Part shown: in pieces, positions 20,746-31,089 of the stretch
How the letters are laid out: every line of letters begins with the position of its first letter
Numbering within the stretch: position 1 is the stretch's first letter
Source: Corythucha ciliata
Taxonomy: Eukaryota > Arthropoda > Insecta > Hemiptera > Tingidae
Assembly: GCA_038030265.1 (NCBI GenBank)
Contig: CM075939.1
Span: 8,475,253-8,539,252 of the forward strand
Direction of reading: 5' to 3'
DNA: 64,000 nt
Notes under the pieces: model-generated
Seen by the model: only the letters and a program-made list of their open reading frames with translations
Told to the model about the DNA's origin: nothing
The model's database searches: none
Program-made: the position numbers and the translations under genes

Positions 20746-23700
20746 GTTCATTCTCCTACTGTGCGAAGTAGTCGAAATCATATTGCAATGTGGTGTCTCT
20801 CTCCGAAAAGAAGAAAAGTAACTCTTTGTCGCAAGGAAATCATTCACAGAGCAATCAATTGCGTGAATAAAGGCTTTACCATGAATTCCACTCCGGATGA
20901 TAGGATTTCAACACTTTGAAAGTGAAAAATGCAGGGAAACCCAAAGTATTTTCAAGATCCGACTAATGTGGCTGAGAAAGATTCACGTCCACTCTTGTCC
21001 ACGTATAATCATCTGTCTGTAACTCATTATTACCACTGTCTGCTCCCAGACTGACTGTTGTCGGAAACCTGGGTGGGGCGAGTCAGTCCCACGCGGCCGA
21101 GAAAGGATTGGCTTCAAAGAAAAAATAAATAAATAAGAAAAAAAAAATCGAGATTTGAATGAAAAACAACGAATTTTACGCCAAGTCAAGAGTGTAGCCT
21201 ATGAATAAAAAGTAGAAGGAAGAAATAAGGAATAAAAGGTATATTCTTCCCACTTATTCTTCTTTCGAGTTCTCTTATTTCCTTCTCCTTTATCAGACGG
21301 AATGGGGAGGGGGCACGGGTTACAAGTTGTTTTGAACTGTGCTCAAAATGTTTGAAGGCATTGTCCGGGGTCGTTTAGGGAAATCGTTTCAAGCACATCA
21401 AAAGGCCTTCAAAACAAAAGCTCCAGATGTTGTGCTGTTTCTCGGTGTGAAAAGTCCGGCACAAAAATGAGGTGACGACAAAAGTTTTTAAAACTTTTTT
21501 TTTTTCGCTATACGGTCACGTGAAAACCACCAACTAAAACTAAAGCTTCTAATTCAGAATACGAATAAATGGTTTCACTGTTAGGGGGGGGGGGGTTTGC
21601 CAAGAGGAGGAGGCTCTGCAAGCTACTTTGTAATTGGTAATTTAATTGGATGTTTTCCTTCCTCTTATTATAAGAAGGCTTAAAAGACCCCCCCCTTCAC
21701 TCACTCTTTCTCTCTCACTTTCTCTTTAGACCCTCCCAGATGGGAGCTCACTCAATCGTTTGCCTTACAATGTTTTCCCTCGCCCGGATCTCAATTTTAT
21801 ATTGTCTCTCACCGAGCCATCTCCATAATCCCGGAGAGGGGGGGGGGGTAATTTTTCCATTTGGTGAAGTTGAGAATTTTTCCAAACCAGCCCAGGGTAC
21901 CCAGACTTTTTCAAATTGTTGGGTAGCCCCTAATGTCTATCAACAAAGTAAAAATGTGCGAAAAATTGGCAGAAAAGAAAAAAAAAAAGAAAAGAAAAAT
22001 CGAGTCGTCCTCAGTATAAAGCTATCAGGAAACTTCTATCGTGTAACGACTGAATCAGAGAAGGGAAAATAGAAAGAAACGGAAAAAGAAAAAAAGGGAG
22101 TACCAATACCTACAAGGGTGGAAAGCCCTTTTTTCAAGAGTTGGGGCACACGAGTACGGAACACCCTGACTCTCCCCTTCGCCATTTCACTTTTTTTTTT
22201 TTTTTTTTTTTTCAATGTTACGACGGTTTGGGGAAGAGGTGTTCGTATGCATCAAGTTACCCTTCACCCCCCCCCCCATACTACCCGTTACTATACATTC
22301 CCAGTATTGAAGATGAGGAGTGTGAGGGTAAAAGGGGCTGGAGCAAAGTGAATCCCCTAGAGTGGGTTGTTTTCAATAGAAAATACGGTAGGTGGGGATG
22401 TGAAAACGGGTGAGGGGGGAGGGGTTCCGCTGGAGGAAAGGTCTTTTTTGCGTGACGCCAATACCGAAGAAGGAAACGCCGCACGATCGGGCCATACATC
22501 CTCTTTTCTCGTTTCTTATGGCAGTGTGCTGCGCTTCATTAACATTTTTATCCGATCTCGGCCGGAAGGTAATGGAAGGGCAAAATAAGTTGGTTATAAA
22601 ATAGTTGGTTCGAATCAAAAAATATGTGTCCCGAGGACAATAATAAGACGATGATGTTAAGAAAATAGATGCTGCGATTGAAGCGATCTGACTCTGATGA
22701 GTTGTTTCACCGGCCAAGCCGTAGCACCGTGCGAGTACTGCGGGTCATCGTCGGATCACATAATTTCCCTCAGAAGGAAGCAATGGACAATTGGACATTG
22801 CCCAGCATTGTCATTTAGTCTAAAATGATAGCGTCTACAGCTGGAGACCGTGGAATTTACCAAGGGCTGGTCGAGGAGACTTTGAGTAACAGAGGCCCTC
22901 TAACCTATATGAATAATACGGTGGAGGATCCCCCCCTCACTTGTTTTTGCTTATTATCGTTTCTTCCTACTTCGGTAACCCATTCTTGACTTAGGATAAT
23001 GAAAAATAGCAAAACAATAGAGAGAATGAGCAAACTACACGAGAAGAAAGAAGAGCCGCCCTTCTCCTCCTTCCTACTGCAGCTGCATAGAAGTAATTCT
23101 GTATTCTCCATTGCCTCGTTTTAAATTACGTCCATGAAAATTCCTGGAAAGCCTACCTTGGGTAAATGAAAAAGCGAAATTGTTTTCGCCGACTTATAAA
23201 GCAGTAATAAAAAGAAACTCCCGACGGAGCTAAAGCGTACCCCCTCCCTTCTCACAGCCGCACAAGAACCACACAGTCGCCATCCCACCAAGCTTAGTCG
23301 CAAACTCTTTTCCGTCGAGGGGGATAAAAGAGGTTGAAAAAGACAGCAGACGTATTTATTTTAGAGGCGAAGTATTCAAAACTGATGACGAGGAGGAAGG
23401 GGGCTCTTTAAGGCTTTTTTTGGGAGGGCATTCATCGATTAAGTACTTAGTGTTCCCCATTCCAATTGATAATTCTTGAAAATTGGGAGAGCGCTCTCTT
23501 TGAAATAAACAAATTTTTAAGAGTGAATTTTGGCGTTTATAAAATCCAGGGCCCCACAGATTTTCTTTAGGAGGGAAAATTTTCTCCTTGTTCTCCCTGG
23601 CAATAATCCAAAGTTAACAATGCACTTGTCACGCCTCCCGAGCGGTATTTTCGGTCTCCTCAAAGCCCCTCCCACACTCCCTTTCACTCACTTGAAGCGT

Positions 23701-24379
23701 AGAAAGAAGAATTTATTCACCCCTGGTTGAGATAGAAAACCCTCAGAAACTCCAATCCCACCCCCCACAACTCCATGCACGCTCACGGCTAAACAATGCC
23801 GTCAAGATGTGCAAAAAGAATCGGTGAAAAAAAGCTTGTAATGTTGCCAGAGCTGTGATGAAAACTCTCATAGCCACTCTCCGACTGTAGTATATGCGGC
23901 CCAGTTGTTTTTAAGGGTTTCAACCCCTCCCTCCCCGCCTCACCGCACCCAACACCAAACACTCATGAAGCTGAAAACCTTAGTATATACAACTTCAACC
24001 TGTTAATAATTAAATTAAGAGTGGCAAACAATCTACACACCCGTGGAGAGCTCTGAAAAAGGTTACACCTCACCGCCACCAGCGGGTTTTCCCTGCATGT
24101 TCCGGGGGAGGGGTGGCGGGCAACTTAAAGAAAAGAATAAGCGAGGGGAAGCGTGTTTGTACAGGTATATGGGGTAGGGAAGGGAAAAATTTTCACTGCT
24201 AAAGCGGGCCACTTGAAAAACCCATGGGGGAGGAGAGGGGGGTCGTTTTTTAAATAAGTCATTACCGCGGGATTCAGAACACGGTCAATCGGTCGTTTTC
24301 GAGAGATGTTTCGCTCTCCTAGACTTAATAGCGCGCGACGTTGAAAGTATTCGACGTTGCCAAGGATCGACTTGGCCGC
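20746..24379. other. Long non-coding stretch, no gene recognised
   Basis: About 3.6 kb without a recognisable coding region, RNA gene or transposon protein on either strand. It is rich in homopolymers: T-runs (21493, 22190-22212), G-runs (21587-21597, 21840-21849) and C-runs (22266-22277), together with pyrimidine-rich and GA-rich segments. It may be intronic or intergenic host DNA. Short open frames with low-complexity products are judged to be chance. Confidence 0.4.
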
Positions 24380-24930
24380 TAATTATCTCGAAAACTGGTA
24401 AAATCATTCGATAAAAAAATAACCGACGAACTTTGCTCCCTTTTTTCGTGTTCTTAGGCGATTTTGGTCTTTTGAAACACGAAAATATGATATGATAATA
24501 CATATTAGGAGATGTAAAAATTCCTCCGTCGACGAACATTCTTCTATTCTCCTGGTCATAGCAACCAAAACTCGTCAAAATCGACTAATTTTGCCCCAAT
24601 TTGGTTTATTTTATCGTGCTTTGAAGCGATTTTCGGTCTTTTGTATCAGGAGAATATTACGTATTGAGAATATTATGTAACTCCTCAGTTGTCGAGCTCT
24701 TAGCACATTCTATTCTCCTGTTCATTGGGGACCGAAACGGGATCGAAACGACGAATTTTTCCCCTTTTCCCTCGTTTCAAGGCGATTTTCGGTATTTGTT
24801 ATCAGGAGAATATGAAGTGCAGGGAGCTGCGAAATGTCCTTAGTGGAAGAGCTCCGAGCACATTATATTCTCCTGGTCATTGACCAAAACTTGTCAAAAA
24901 CGACGAAATTTGCCCCGCTTTGCTTTGCTG
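24380..24930 (+). repeat. Tandem repeat, about four units of 155-170 bp, with internal hairpins
   Basis: Each unit contains in order 'ATTCTCCTG', an AAAAC-TCGTCAAAA-like segment, 'GCGATTTTCGGTCTTTTG' and 'ATCAGGAGAATAT'. The opening ATTCTCCTG and closing CAGGAGAAT are reverse complements, so units can fold. The GCGATTTT word recurs near 24459, 24629 and 24781. The first unit (from about 24380) is the most diverged. No coding. Confidence 0.65.
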
Positions 24931-25200
24931 TGGTAGGAGCTTTGCTGTGGTTGAGCCTTGGCTGTGGCTGGGCCTTCTTTGTGCTTGAGACGTTGCTGTC
25001 GTTTGAGGTTCTACTGTAATTACAGCATCGCTGGGGTTGAATCAAAGCTGTGGTTGGGCCTTGTGGGGTCATTGTACTGTGTCTTGGGGCCTTCTTGGTG
25101 GTTTGGATTTTGGCTGCGATTGGAGCTTTGCCGTGGATGGATGAAGGCCTTTCGAGAAAGAAGTGCTAGGGTAGAACTGGGCCTGCTATACTCACCCAGG
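24931..25200. repeat. Degenerate GCTGTGGTTGGGCCTT minisatellite
   Basis: The word 'GCTGTGG(T/C)T(G)GGCCTT' recurs imperfectly about every 18-24 bp (for example 24932, 24959, 25049, 25110). The open frames across it on both strands are products of the repeat and not convincing genes. Confidence 0.5.
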
Positions 25201-25755
25201 TAAAAGGGCCTCATTGAATTTCGTCCCTGCGGGCTCGAATATTCTCTCCCCGGTCCCGATCAAAATGCGCCAAAAAGGGCTGTTCATTGCACCTAAAAAT
25301 GTTCAAAAATGCGCATTTGTCCTTGCCATTTCGGTCAACTCTCTCGACTCCAAAAGTCTGTCAACCACGGTCCGCGAGCGTGAAGGCTCTTCCCTTTGTG
25401 GTTTGACGGGGGCATGACTGTGAAAATGATGAGAAATATTGGAGGTAGAGGTCCGAATTAATGTTTTTAGATGGATATAATGGATAAATCTGTCGCCGGT
25501 GTTTTAATTGATAATTTAATTATACTGATATTATCCGGACGACGATGGAAGGGCATAGCCCAACACGATTCGAGTTTCGAGGAAAAAATGGCTCCCCGGC
25601 GGGATTTGAATTTCATTATATCCATCTAACAACATCTAGATAAGATAAAATTCGGCGTGGTTTACCGATCAGGAGAAGCACCTAGAGTTTCGAGAAACAA
25701 TGGACCTGGGTGGGGTTCGGCTTAGCTTATCCCTCGGAGTACGACTCCCATAGGC

Positions 25756-25828
25756 GTCTCCGTGGCGCAAATGGCAGCGTGCTGGACTGGTAATCCAGAG
25801 GTTGCGGGTTCAAATCCCGCCGGGGAGC
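25756..25828 (+). tRNA. tRNA gene or tRNA-like sequence, anticodon GGT (Thr)
   Basis: The sequence folds as a cloverleaf: acceptor GTCTCCG/CGGGGAG, D-arm GCGC...GCGT, anticodon stem CTGGA/TCCAG with loop CTGGTAA (anticodon GGT at 25789-25791), and T-arm GCGGG-TTCAAAT-CCCGC. Both internal promoter boxes are good, and six T (25831-25836) follow as a Pol III terminator. The first acceptor pair would be G-G, a mismatch. Animal nuclear genomes normally read ACC with an AGT-anticodon tRNA, so a GGT anticodon is unusual. The anticodon stem and variable loop resemble some tRNA-Arg genes, so an anticodon change is possible. It may be a pseudogene. Confidence 0.75.
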
Positions 25829-25836
25829 CATTTTTT
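25829..25836 (+). terminator. Pol III terminator (T6)
   Basis: A run of six T starts three bases after the cloverleaf. It is mirrored as A6 in the left palindrome arm (25583-25588). Confidence 0.6.
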
Positions 25837-26096
25837 CTCGAAACTCGAATCGTGTTGGGCTATGCCCTTCCATCGTCGTCCGGATAACATCAGTCTAATT
25901 AAATTATTAATTAATGTTTTTAGGCCACGGAATTGATTAAGTATTTTATTAAACACAATAACTAATTGTACGAGCACATTGTTCGATGGCTTCATGAATA
26001 ACGACTAGACCGAGGTTACAACAGAGAGAGATAGAGAACGAGCCATAAACAAACAATCTTACCACACCAATAATTATTCTAGGTCTGTTCGCGAAC

Positions 26097-26142
26097 CTGC
26101 TCTGGGGCGCACCAGGGTCACTAGTGCGCACCAGAGCACCCT
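26097..26142. repeat. Short inverted repeat
   Basis: 'TGCTCTGGGGCGCAC' and, in reverse complement, 'TGCTCTGGTGCGCAC' face each other across about 16 bp. Confidence 0.5.
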
Positions 26143-26180
26143 AAATGCTTTTCCTGAGAAATGAGTGCAGGCTTGGTCAA

Positions 26181-26406
26181 GCTGGGGCAGCTGGTGTAGC
26201 GAGTGTAGGGCGTTCGCGATGAATTCTGTGCTGCACCAGCCTGCCGCAAGTTACTCCAAGTTTTTTGATAAATGTAACAGTCCCGTTACCTTCTTTCCTT
26301 CTCATTCTTGTTCACTTCATTCAATCTCGGCGTTTAGGCCTGCATTGAAAGAGAAAGCGTTCCCGTGAAAATTCTCCTGCCCACTCCTGCACCCAGCTGC
26401 CCCAGC
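26181..26406. repeat. MITE-like unit with inverted ends GCTGGGGCAGCTGG
   Basis: The 14-bp word at 26181-26194 is found inverted at 26393-26406. A second matched pair, 'AGTGCAGG' and 'CCTGCACC', lies beside it. There is no transposase, and a target duplication is not clear. Confidence 0.4.
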
Positions 26407-26430
26407 CAACGATATATAAAAGAACTGGAT

Positions 26431-26640
26431 TGCTCATCACTGCTGATAAAGACCAGCTGATAATAGCCATCAAATAAGCTCCCATAGTGGATGAGAGGGG
26501 TGGAGTTTCAAAATAAGTGCCATATTGCCATAACTACACAAGAAGAGGGACAGGGTGATTGTTTACCAGGGGACGACCTGCCCCCTTCACGCCCCTCCAG
26601 TCCTCTGTGAGCAATCCAGGTTTATATATCGTTGGCCCCA
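26431..26640 (+). repeat. MITE-like dispersed repeat, copy 2
   Basis: This copy aligns with the reverse complement of 20521-20745. It begins 'GGATTGCTCATCACTG' and ends 'TGTGAGCAATCC', giving inverted termini of about 10 bp. The two copies look roughly two-thirds identical by eye, so both are old. Confidence 0.6.
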
Positions 26641-26785
26641 GCTTGCCCTGCCCTGCCCTGCACTACACTGAACTTTTTTTTCGCGAACAGACATTCTATT
26701 ATAAAAATTCAACAGAAGCCTCTGTAGAGGCTCGCCGCATTATATTTTCATGGTACCCACACACACACACCAAACAAGAAAACAG

Positions 26786-26995
26786 ATGTTTTCAGCAATG
26801 GTACAACTCAAAAGTAGAAAAGTCGTCGCCGTTCTACTGGCATTTGTCCTTACGTTGTGGTTTATTTTAACCGTTGCCGAGGGTCTACTTTTGCCGCTCT
26901 TCATTGAAATTGTCGCGTTCACCCATCAAGCGGACGTCGAGGCAAGCGTTGAAAAAATACGAATCGAAACGCGTACAAAAATTGCAAATATTTAA
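26786..26995 (+). CDS. Possible small secreted or membrane-anchored protein (tentative)
   Basis: A 69-codon frame starts MFSAMVQLKSRK and continues VVAVLLAFVLTLWFILTVAEG, a basic N terminus followed by a strongly hydrophobic stretch (residues about 13-29) that would serve as a signal peptide or anchor. A mixed-charge tail (EASVEKIRIETRTKIANI) ends at a TAA. Residue composition is more protein-like than the other short frames in this part of the window. No family is recognised, there is no neighbouring gene, and chance is not excluded. An intron could change the 3' end: a GTACGT donor-like site lies at 27063. Confidence 0.2.
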   Translation: MFSAMVQLKSRKVVAVLLAFVLTLWFILTVAEGLLLPLFIEIVAFTHQADVEASVEKIRIETRTKIANI

Positions 26996-29243
26996 CGAAT
27001 TTACAAGAGAGGGAGAGAAAAAAACGAAATGCAGTCAAAAAGCCTTAGTAAAGCTCTTTTAGGTACGTGCTTTTCACCCGCCTTCGACCCCTCTATAATA
27101 CCCTCACCTAAAGCACTGCCCAAAATGTCATCATGTTTGTACATCTTTTCATTTCGTATTCAGAAAGGGACGTTTCCTCCCCCTCCACAACCCCACTATT
27201 TTGCTCCTCTACAAAACCCTATACTCATGTGCTAAGTTTGTTAGAAAAAAAAAAAAAAAACGGGGGTGGTGGGGTTGTGGACCCGCCGCCGCCGTGTGCC
27301 AGCCTATACCTAGAGAAGGGAAAGGGCCAAAGGGCTTAGCCGCATTACAAAAGTCTTCTGTACCCTCCTTATAAGGGAGTGTGACTTGTTTGGTAAAGGG
27401 GTGTGGAGGAGGGGAGGGGTGTGAAACTTTTTCACCGAGTATGAAGTCAACTGAGAGCAAGTTACTGCGATTTCAGAGTGGAGAGTGGGGGGGGGGAGGA
27501 AGAAATGTTTCGTACACGGCTCGTAGTAGTGAGGGGGGAGTGAAAGTCCGATAGTTAACACTTTTCAACGTTGTTTCAGAGATGATAAAATTTTATATCA
27601 TTGGAGAAGAAAAGAGGCAAAAAGGAAGAGAGAGAGAGAGAAAAAAAGAAGGGCAAGGAATTAGGAAAGTTGAGACTCGTGATTTCCTTATAAATGAGAG
27701 AGAACGGAGGGAATTTATTTGTGGTGGTATCGCCTTCGAACCAAAACCTTTTTTCACTTTCTATTCAAACCGCTTCTCCTGAAAACAAACAACTATGCTC
27801 AAGAGTTAGAATTTTTTCCTCTTTATTGACTAATTAAGTTCAAGGAGAAAATACGCGAATTATGATAAAAATTTGAACGGAATGGAACTCACTGGAAAGA
27901 TTGGGAGGGTGTACTATAATTTAAAAAATAAAAAGAACATTCAACCACAATTTCACAGATTCAAACAAAGGAGGACATTTGATAGTGGGATGTTTTGTTT
28001 CGGAACAATCCACGCTCAAGCCCCACCCCCCATCCCCTCATCCACACTCAGCTTATTTTGGTGCAGTATAATCAGATTTACCTGCACGTTTATTCCCACA
28101 GTTCGGGGGAATTGATTAGCAGAGACGTTTTTTATTTTACCAGGTTGGCGAGAATTCTCTCGTGATGGACCCTTCTTGGCAAGTTATTTTTATGGTGATA
28201 CGTGGTTTTTTTTCAACTTTAATTCGCCCACACAAAGTATAGAGGAGACATCACGGTACCGACAGATGTTTTTCAAACGAAAACTCGCCGGGGTAAAACT
28301 TTCGTGTTTTTCATTTTCAAAAAGCGCCCTCCCCCCAAAATTCATGGCCTCAATTCATGCGAAATGGGGAAGAGCATTACAATTGGAAGCGCATCCATTG
28401 CTTTCCCTCCCTAGCCCCCCCCCCTTCACCACACGTGCAAACACACCCGCTCGCCTTATAAATGCTTTCAACAACTCTGCATAATCTATATTGGATGTTT
28501 CAAAGTTTATCCGATTTGGCCGACGCTATCAGATAAGCCCCCCAAATAGTGAGAGGATTTTGTGGCGGGGGATCCCTTCACCTCTATACCCTCCACCTCC
28601 ATAGCCGTTTACCTGGCATAGTGGCATACGATCTCATGTATATGAGAATCAGGAAAAGAAGAGGGTCGAGATTGTTGGATTCATGTGCCGGTTGATGAGG
28701 AGAGGGGAGATTTTACGGTGTTGATTGACGGAACTCCTTTTTTACACAAAAATAAACATTTTTTTTTTGTTCATCCCCTCCCGTCAGATAAAAATGACGC
28801 CATCGTGACATTGTCATTCTGTAAAACTTCCTGAATATAGAGATGGGGGGAAGTGATGGATCCAAGGGGGTGGGGGAGGCCACAGGGGCCTTGAAGTCGA
28901 AGTCACTTGTGCAAATAAATCATCAAAACCGCCTCCAAAATCCCATCGAGTTAAATTTTAGCGTCATTCTCTCAAAGGTACTGGTCTGAGAAACACGCGA
29001 TTGAGGCCCATTTCCACGAACGGCGATCAACAAAACTAATCAAGGTTACAATATCATTTTGTATCAGAAATATTATGGTCGCTAATGACAACTAATCGCG
29101 ATCAATTCCAAAATTTGTTGGTGAAAACGGGTCTTATGAGCAGCAGCGTCTATTCCCCCCTCCCTTGATGGCTGGACGCGAAATCCCCCCTCTCATGTCC
29201 CCCCCTTGGCCTTTAAGAAGGAAAAGCTCAGTGAAAAACAACG
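26996..29243. other. Non-coding stretch, no gene recognised
   Basis: About 2.2 kb with no recognised domain, RNA gene or element. It includes an A-run at 27246-27260 and G- and C-rich tracts. Open frames (for example 27873-28115 and 28176-28484) lack recognisable content. Confidence 0.35.
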
Positions 29244-29246
29244 TTA

Positions 29247-29638
29247 AGGCGGGGTTTCAGGCGGGTTTCCTTGACCCCTTCCCAGTCACTCTCGCCTAAA
29301 CTTCGTACATACATTTTGGCTCTATTTCTGCACCAATATTCGATTTCAAAGTCTAATTTTAATCTTCAGGCAGTTCTACAGTGACGTTAGATCTTGCTTT
29401 TTCAAATTTTAACCCTAAAATAGGTAACCTTAAAACACTTTAGAATTCAAACGTGTTTTAAGGTAATTTCAGAGGTGACAGATTTAACGTCACTGTAGAA
29501 CTTTCTGAAGATTAAAATTAGACTTTGAAATCGAATATTGGTGCAGAAATGGAGCTAAAATTTATGTGCGAAGCAGGGTGCGAAGTTTAGGCGAGGGTGA
29601 CTTGGAAAGGCCCGAGGAAACCCGCCTGAAACCCCACC
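29247..29638. mobile_element. Foldback MITE, 392 bp, with TTA target duplication
   Basis: The two halves are reverse complements over roughly 150-190 bp each. The ends read AGGCGGGGTTTCAGGCGGG and, inverted, AGGTGGGGTTTCAGGCGGG; further in, 'CACCAATATTCGATTTCAAA' and 'ACAGTGACGTTA' are present in both arms. TTA lies at both edges (29244-29246 and 29639-29641). The right edge touches the (TAA)n tail of the minus-strand non-LTR remnant. It is non-autonomous and most like PIF/Harbinger MITEs by target site. Confidence 0.8.
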
Positions 29639-29642
29639 TTAG

Positions 29643-30021
29643 TAATAATAATAATAATAACTTTATTGTAGCCGCCATATCTGGCATTATAGTGTCAAGT
29701 CCCAATAAATAAGTTTCAATTGTTCACAAAACATTTCGTCAAGAAATCGTCCACCGAGTACAGTGCGGCCTCTGTTAATGTCAAACGAATTATTCGCTTG
29801 AAGGGCTCAGGCTCGAGAGTTCTAACACGTTCAGGGAGATGGTTAAAGAATTTGACCGACAAACTTAAAAAACTCTTGGACGCGACAGCCAGCCTGTATC
29901 GTGCCTGGATTAAATTACTCTTTCCTCTCGTGTCATGCGTGTGACGACTGCTCATCGGGAAGGCGGCGTTATCACGAGCATAGCATGGACTCAGCAGAAC
30001 AAATACACTCGGCACTGTCAA
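29643..30021 (-). pseudogene. 3' end of a non-LTR element: ORF2 C terminus and (TAA)n tail
   Basis: The minus-strand frame ends RGKSNLIQARYRLAVASKSF, LSVKFFNHLPERVRTLEP and ALYSVDDFLTKCF. This is the usual C-terminal region after the RT of CR1/Jockey-like ORF2 proteins (...KFFNHLP...). It is followed by a short 3' UTR and a (TAA)n tract. Upstream coding is lost beyond about 30021. The remnant at 32580-33224 is on the same strand in the correct order and could be its RT part. Confidence 0.7.
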
Positions 30022-30590
30022 GATGCCAGACCAGGGCCGAAACTAGGGGTTTTCTGAGGGTGGGCAAGCTCTATTTTGCCGCCTTTACCCCCCCTCCCCC
30101 TCCTCACTAAAGAGTTCCTGCAATTGGGAATTCAAGCTATCGGATACGAGGTCTGGCGGATTTTCGGGTGAACTGCTAGAAAAAGTACTCTTTTATCAAT
30201 ATGGCCCACAAAAGTGCCGGTTTGAGTGACTATTTTGTTTTGTTTTAATGTTGCTTCAACAATTTTTATTTGTTTTGGAGCTAATAGACTTTTTCCATTG
30301 CCAAGTATGTAATGATACACAATTACATACATTTTATTTTATTTTTCTGTCAGTGCACGTGTGAATCGTCGATCCCGAACAAATTGTTCTGTCTTCGGGT
30401 GTCACTCTAGGCCTGCAATACTCAATTTTGATTGGATTTTAAGCTCGTAAGCTCATCTTAAGGCTAAAGCTAAACAGAACTTTAAACTGATGTGGTCGAC
30501 CCCGGCCTAAGAAATTTGCCAAATTCAAGCAACGCCACAAAATTCGTGTCGTGTCTACCGCTAAAATTGAGCGAAGCGATACACACTTTT
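30022..30590. other. Non-coding, possible transposon end
   Basis: No gene is seen. 'CAGGGCCGAAACTAGGGG' at about 30033 followed by 'GGGTGGGCAAGC' resembles the ends of some DNA transposons, but no partner end was found. Confidence 0.3.
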
Positions 30591-30600
30591 CCCTTTAAGA

Positions 30601-30731
30601 CCCGTTCACAAGCTCTATGTTTGCGTTGTGTGGATTCTATGCAACCAAACAAATTTTTCCCCTCGAAAAATGAAGCATTTTTATAGGTTGCATAGACACC
30701 ACACAACGAAAACATAGAGCTTGTGAACGGG
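30601..30731. mobile_element. Snap-back MITE with 46-bp arms
   Basis: Arm 30601-30646 ('CCCGTTCACAAGCTCTATGT' then 'CGTTGTGTGG' and 'CTATGCAACC') is the near-exact inverse of 30686-30731. Flanking 'CTTTAAGA' and 'CCTTTAGAA' extend the symmetry. The loop is about 39 bp. It resembles in style the neighbouring units at 30761 and 35474. Confidence 0.75.
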
Positions 30732-30760
30732 CCTTTAGAACATTCGATAAAAACTTTATA

Positions 30761-30902
30761 AGGCCCCTTTTACACGAGTAATTTTTTTGTTCAAAAATAT
30801 GTTCAATCTGACTGCAAACAGACAATTTCGGGCTTGGAACATCTGTTAATTTTTTTTAAAAAGGGCTAGTACTTCAGTGTAAATGCACCTTGAAAGGGGC
30901 CT
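30761..30902. mobile_element. Short MITE with AGGCCCCTTT termini
   Basis: The left end AGGCCCCTTTTACACG faces the right end, inverted AGGCCCCTTTCAAGG, with a second inverted 'TTACAC' pair inside. A further element-like start, 'GGCCGGTCCACACGCTAC', lies at 30993 without a detected partner. Confidence 0.6.
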
Positions 30903-31089
30903 AACACAATTTCCCAGCAATTAGTGCCGCATGTGAAAGGACTTTTATTACACCACTAGCGGACTTTTGAAAGAACACGCGGGCACGTGTAAAGGCCGGT
31001 CCACACGCTACTTTTTTTCAAAACATTTTGTCTGCACAGTTCAACACTGGACAATTATGCGCCCTCGGGCGAATCTTTCAACGGCGCCC

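Larger units (their letters stand above)
25505..25917. repeat. Large imperfect palindrome around a tRNA gene
   Basis: The left arm 25505-25610 and right arm 25809-25917 are reverse complements with only a few mismatches and a one-base indel. The centre is about 200 bp. The right arm begins inside the T-arm of the tRNA at 25756-25828, so the left arm carries an inverted copy of the tRNA 3' end (25588-25610). The word 'AATTAATGTTTTTAG' lies outside both arms (25456-25470 and 25909-25923, the right copy overlapping the arm end), like a 15-bp target duplication. Confidence 0.8.

Noticed and set aside
22695..22720. CTGATGA as a hammerhead ribozyme core
   Set aside because: No stem followed by GAAA lies downstream at usable distance.
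24863..25214. Asn/Gln/Pro-rich open frames as a low-complexity protein
   Set aside because: They are explained by the degenerate GCTGTGGTTGGGCCTT minisatellite.
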